Shown: one piece after another, positions 6,300 through 8,539 of the stretch
Position numbering within the stretch: the stretch's first letter is position 1
Layout of the letters: each line of letters starts with the position of its first letter
DNA from: JAQVXR01 sp050945755
GTDB taxonomy: Bacteria; Bacillota; Dehalobacteriia; Dehalobacteriales; Dehalobacteriaceae
NCBI GenBank assembly: GCA_050945755.1
Contig: JBMNTN010000073.1
Location: 1 to 8,539, forward strand
Length of the DNA stretch: 8,539 bases
Direction: 5' to 3'
The notes under the pieces: generated by a model
The model's database searches: none
Told to the model about the DNA's origin: nothing
The model's input: only the letters and a program-made list of their open reading frames with translations
Made by a program: the position numbers and the translations under genes

Positions 6300-7193
6300 A
6301 TGAATTTTTTATCACCGGCTGAGGTAGCTGCTGCAACCGCTAATACCGGTAAAGCAAAATCAGTCATGCCTTTTGCCAAGTTGTTTATAATGGGGATTTT
6401 AGCAGGTGTTTACATTGGATTTGGGGCAAATTTGGCCACAACAGTGGGAGCCGGTTGGACAGCAGAATGGGCTAATAGTGGTCTCAATAAATTTGCCTTC
6501 GGAGCAGTCTTCTCTGTAGGCCTGATGATGGTTGTTATTGGTGGATCAGAACTCTTTACCGGTAACAACATGTTTTTGACTATATCAGCATTAAACGGCC
6601 AAGCCAGCTGGGGCGGCTTGCTCTATAACTGGATAGTTGTCTGGATTGCAAACTTTGTTGGGTCAGTTTTATTAGTAGCAATTGTCTATGCCGGAGCTTA
6701 CTATGGTAATGCTGAGGCGTTAAGTGCGATAGGTGTGAAAGCGGTGGCTATTGCCAAAGGTAAGTTAACCCTAACCTGGAGCGAGGCATTCTTCCGGGCG
6801 ATCGGCTGTAACTGGCTGGTTTGTATGGCTGTTTGGCTGGCAGTCGCTGCTAAAGATGTGATTGGAAAAATCTTTGCTTGTTTCTTCCCGATTATGGCCT
6901 TTGTTACCAGCGGTTTTGAACACAGTGTTGCTAACATGTACTTTATTCCCATGGGTATTAAGATTGCTACTTCCAATCCGGATGCAGTTGTTGCGGCCGA
7001 GTCTTTGGGTATGGCTTCCCCGGAAGCAGTCAACGCCCTTTTCAATTACGGGAACCTCTTCATGAATAATTTAATACCTGTGACGTTGGGTAACATTGTT
7101 GGTGGAGCATTATTTGTAGCAGGATTTTATTGGTTTGTGTTCCTGAAGAAGGATTCTGCTAGTGCCGGTGCTTCCAAGAGCGCAAAAGCTTAA
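6300..7193 (+). CDS. Formate/nitrite transporter (FNT) family channel, probable formate channel
   Basis: A 297-residue integral membrane protein of the FocA/FdhC/NirC family, which form pentamers of six-helix protomers that pass formate or related small anions. The six hydrophobic stretches lie at roughly residues 25-50, 66-88, 106-135, 163-185, 190-220 and 253-283. Family marks are GFGANLATTVG (40-50), SELFTGNN (83-90) with Thr87, and GFEHSVANM (205-213) with His208. Thr87 and His208 correspond to the gating Thr91 and His209 of E. coli FocA. The start is ATG 6300 with AAGGAG (6285-6290). It lies 131 bp after fdhA, same strand, with a hairpin and a G-run between, and is closed by a strong terminator, so it is probably the last gene of the operon. 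Context makes formate the likely substrate; nitrite or hydrosulfide cannot be excluded from sequence alone. It could be named fdhC or focA. Confidence 0.92.
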   Translation: MNFLSPAEVAAATANTGKAKSVMPFAKLFIMGILAGVYIGFGANLATTVGAGWTAEWANSGLNKFAFGAVFSVGLMMVVIGGSELFTGNNMFLTISALNGQASWGGLLYNWIVVWIANFVGSVLLVAIVYAGAYYGNAEALSAIGVKAVAIAKGKLTLTWSEAFFRAIGCNWLVCMAVWLAVAAKDVIGKIFACFFPIMAFVTSGFEHSVANMYFIPMGIKIATSNPDAVVAAESLGMASPEAVNALFNYGNLFMNNLIPVTLGNIVGGALFVAGFYWFVFLKKDSASAGASKSAKA

Positions 7194-7241
7194 TATTGAT
7201 TTTGGCATAATATAACTTAATACTCCGCTCCCTCTTATATC

Positions 7242-7267
7242 CGAGGATAATCTTTTGGGTTTCCTCG
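7242..7267 (+). other. Small hairpin preceding the operon terminator
   Basis: CGAGGA (7242-7247) pairs with TCCTCG (7262-7267) around a 14-base loop, just ahead of the main terminator. There is no T-run. Its role is unclear; it may protect the 3' end. Confidence 0.4.
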
Positions 7268-7274
7268 AAATTGC

Positions 7275-7310
7275 AAAACCCTGCGGCCGAAAACCGTAGG
7301 GTTTTATTTA
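7275..7310 (+). terminator. Strong intrinsic terminator of the fdh operon
   Basis: A 12-bp stem, AAAACCCTGCGG (7275-7286) with CCGTAGGGTTTT (7294-7305), has a single G-U pair and a seven-base loop. It is followed by ATTTATT. The A-rich 5' arm and T-rich 3' arm mean it could also work for transcripts arriving on the other strand. It lies about 80 bp after the channel gene. Confidence 0.9.
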
Positions 7311-7487
7311 TGCGTATATCCTTCTATTTAGGATCCCAATATTGAAATGTGGAATAAAAAAGTTATTTATTACTCTGATTTAGAGAAGGATTTTAAATAC
7401 TTGGGACCGAATAATACCAAAAATTTCCAAATAGATTGTGAAATAAAACACATTTGGTTCTTCGAGTTATACCTTCCTAAGGGGATA

Positions 7488-7550
7488 CCTATGGTGGATA
7501 ACCGGCGGGTTTGGAAAGAAGAAGTAAAATTTTTACACCACTGCCATAGG
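7488..7550 (+). ncRNA. Possible structured RNA or leader element upstream of the second module
   Basis: CCTATGG (7488-7494) pairs with CCATAGG (7544-7550). The adjoining TGG (7495-7497) pairs with CCA (7538-7540) across a three-base bulge. Inside lie AACC-GGCG-GGTT (7500-7511) and GTAAAA-T-TTTTAC (7524-7536), giving a junction-like fold. No known riboswitch class was recognised. The pairing was made by eye, without energy or covariation support. Confidence 0.3.
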
Positions 7551-7552
7551 AA

Positions 7553-7573
7553 CCTGTACATGATATGTACAGG
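7553..7573. promoter_or_regulatory. 21-bp palindrome overlapping the -35 region of the second module's promoter
   Basis: CCTGTACA (7553-7560) and TGTACAGG (7566-7573) form a perfect 8-bp inverted repeat around TGATA. TGTACA at 7566-7571 is also the best -35 match, 16 bp ahead of TATAAT at 7588-7593. That placement suggests an operator. A terminator reading is possible because ATTTTATTT follows, but the T-run is broken. Confidence 0.45.
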
Positions 7574-7593
7574 ATTTTATTTACGATTATAAT
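7566..7593 (+). promoter_or_regulatory. Candidate promoter of the second nuoEF module
   Basis: The -35 is TGTACA (7566-7571, four of six to TTGACA), the spacer is 16 bp, and the -10 is TATAAT (7588-7593, perfect). The predicted start near 7600 gives a leader of about 34 bases that ends with AAAGGAGG before the TTG start at 7634. Confidence 0.45.
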
Positions 7594-7633
7594 GGAAGAT
7601 TTTACCACATATATTGAAAGGAGGTGAAAAAGG

Positions 7634-8080
7634 TTGGCGGAATTTAGAGAAATCATTATGCCGTTTAAAAATACTCCCGGGGGGCTAATTCAGGCATTTC
7701 ATGCAGTGCAGAAAAAAGTAAACTATTTGCCTGAAGATGCAATTATTGACGCTGCTGAAGTTTTTGGTATCCCGGTTAAAGAAGCTTACGGAGTGGCTAC
7801 TTTCTATTCATATTTTTCCATCAAACCTCGTGGAAAATATATTATCAGGATTTGCGAAAGCGCACCCTGCCATGTGGCGGGAGCAGCAGAAATAATTGCC
7901 GCTTTGGAACAGGAATTAGGAATTAAGACCGGAGAAACCACCGGTGATGGTAAGTTTACTATAGAACTGACAGAGTGTGTTGGCCAGTGCCAAGCTACAC
8001 CGGTAATTACAGTTAATGGTAAACCATATGTCGGTGTCACTCCACAGCAAGTAGCGGAGATCCTAGCTGAATATGAGTAA
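7634..8080 (+). CDS. nuoE: Second NuoE-like [2Fe-2S] subunit (paralogue of 1679-2125)
   Basis: A 148-residue protein of the same NuoE/HymA family as the first copy, aligning end to end without gaps. A hand count gives 40 differences, about 73% identity. The [2Fe-2S] ligands are kept as Cys74-x4-Cys79 and Cys115-x3-Cys119. Most changes are conservative and lie in the N-terminal helices and the last 25 residues, while EAYGVATFYSYF and the CESAPCHVAGAAE segment are unchanged. It should serve a second cytoplasmic NAD(P)-linked dehydrogenase complex. The start is TTG 7634, 9 bases after AAAGGAGG (7617-7624); no ATG is better placed. A second nuoF follows after 80 bp, as in the first module. The partner catalytic subunit is outside the window, so formate dehydrogenase or [FeFe]-hydrogenase are both open, with the former favoured by likeness to copy one. 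Confidence 0.92.
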   Translation: MAEFREIIMPFKNTPGGLIQAFHAVQKKVNYLPEDAIIDAAEVFGIPVKEAYGVATFYSYFSIKPRGKYIIRICESAPCHVAGAAEIIAALEQELGIKTGETTGDGKFTIELTECVGQCQATPVITVNGKPYVGVTPQQVAEILAEYE

Positions 8081-8160
8081 TATTGTTTAGTTATATTTAA
8101 AAAAGTTATAGTAGGTAATTGGGAAAAGATTTTAGGTGATGAAAGGAGGAAAGCCCCAAA

Positions 8161-8539
8161 ATGGCCGAAGAATTAAGATTAGTGCTTAAAAATGTTGGCA
8201 AAATTAATCCCTTAAGGGTCGAAGATTACTTAAATGCCGGTGGGTATAAAAGCCTGGAAAAAGCACGCAGCATGAACCCGATAGAAGTCATCGAAGTAAT
8301 GAAAAAATCAGGGCTAAGAGGCAGGGGGGGCGCTGGTTTCAACACCGGGCAGAAGTGGTTTTTTGCCCACAACATTCAGGCGGATGAGAAATTTGTTGTC
8401 TGTAATGCTGACGAAGGAGAGCCGGGGACCTATAAGGATCGAATTATTATGGAAAATGATCCTCATATCGTTTTAGAGGGTATGGCTATTTGCGGTTATG
8501 CTATCGGTGCAAATCAAGGGTACATTTACTGCCGGGGTG
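8161..8539 (+). CDS. nuoF: Second NuoF-like FMN/NAD(P)H-binding subunit, 3' end cut by window
   Basis: The frame from ATG 8161 stays open to the window edge and gives 126 N-terminal residues of a NuoF/HymB-type protein. It aligns gap-free with the first copy at about 75% (32 differences counted by hand). GLRGRGGAGF (51-60) and NADEGEPGTYKDR (82-94) of the FMN/NADH site are identical in both. Differences cluster at residues 36-47 and 62-70, on either side of the first glycine-rich loop. The NADH-contact segment near 160-190 and the [4Fe-4S] ligands lie beyond the window. The RBS AAGGAGG (8143-8149) has a long spacer of 11 bases. It is the second gene of the duplicated module and is probably co-transcribed with the nuoE at 7634. 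Confidence 0.93.
   Translation, partial: MAEELRLVLKNVGKINPLRVEDYLNAGGYKSLEKARSMNPIEVIEVMKKSGLRGRGGAGFNTGQKWFFAHNIQADEKFVVCNADEGEPGTYKDRIIMENDPHIVLEGMAICGYAIGANQGYIYCRG

Larger units (their letters stand above)
7311..7633 (+). other. Intergenic region between the two formate dehydrogenase modules
   Basis: About 320 bp without a supportable protein gene. It contains a set of mutually compatible RNA stems (7488-7550), a 21-bp palindrome (7553-7573), a perfect TATAAT (7588-7593) and the ribosome binding site of the second nuoE. An 81-codon open frame at 7347-7592 was judged non-coding. The region probably carries the promoter and control elements of the second module. Confidence 0.55.

Noticed and set aside
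7347..7592. 81-codon open frame on + strand between the modules
   Set aside because: No convincing Shine-Dalgarno, no recognisable family, overlaps several palindromes and ends inside the TATAAT of the second promoter; more likely chance.

Overview
The window looks like a chromosomal piece of an anaerobic, selenocysteine-using, low-to-moderate-GC Firmicute of the clostridial or Peptococcaceae/acetogen kind. This is inferred from strong AAGGAGG ribosome binding sites, the codon and base composition, a Sec-containing formate dehydrogenase with NuoE/NuoF-like partners, and a TipAS-type regulator domain. The species cannot be named from the sequence.

Layout. Positions 1-390 hold the end of a TipAS-domain (probably MerR-family) regulator, closed by a hairpin terminator at 410-436. 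Positions 567-1037 encode a YbaK/EbsC-family aminoacyl-tRNA deacylase-like protein, closed by a terminator at about 1122-1144. A gene-free, AT-rich region of about 530 bp (1146-1678) follows. It is full of inverted and direct repeats, including a Rex-like operator, two tandem GntR/FadR-type half-palindromes, an 11-bp inverted repeat and two perfect TATAAT boxes. It is read here as the control region of the main operon.

Main operon. nuoE-like (1679-2125), nuoF-like (2209-3438) and a formate dehydrogenase catalytic subunit (3457-6168) are followed by a formate/nitrite-family channel (6300-7193) and a strong terminator (7275-7310). The catalytic gene is interrupted by an in-frame TGA at 4525-4527. 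That TGA sits at the Sec position of formate dehydrogenases and is followed by a convincing bacterial SECIS hairpin, so 3457-6168 is one 903-residue selenoprotein and not two genes. The three subunits should form a soluble NAD(P)-linked, possibly electron-bifurcating, formate dehydrogenase or CO2 reductase. Electrons would pass between the Mo/W-bis-MGD-Sec site, a chain of Fe-S clusters in FdhA and NuoF, and FMN/NAD(P)H in NuoF. The channel would move formate across the membrane.

Second module. After a 440-bp spacer with its own promoter-like and palindromic elements, a second nuoE (7634-8080) and the start of a second nuoF (8161-window end) repeat the same gene order. By hand alignment the proteins are about 73-75% identical to the first pair. 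This is an old tandem duplication of the diaphorase module. The catalytic gene that follows the second copy lies outside the window.

The most interesting points are the Sec/SECIS recoding, the tandem paralogous modules with different upstream control sequences, and the uncharacterised structured elements in the two long intergenic regions.
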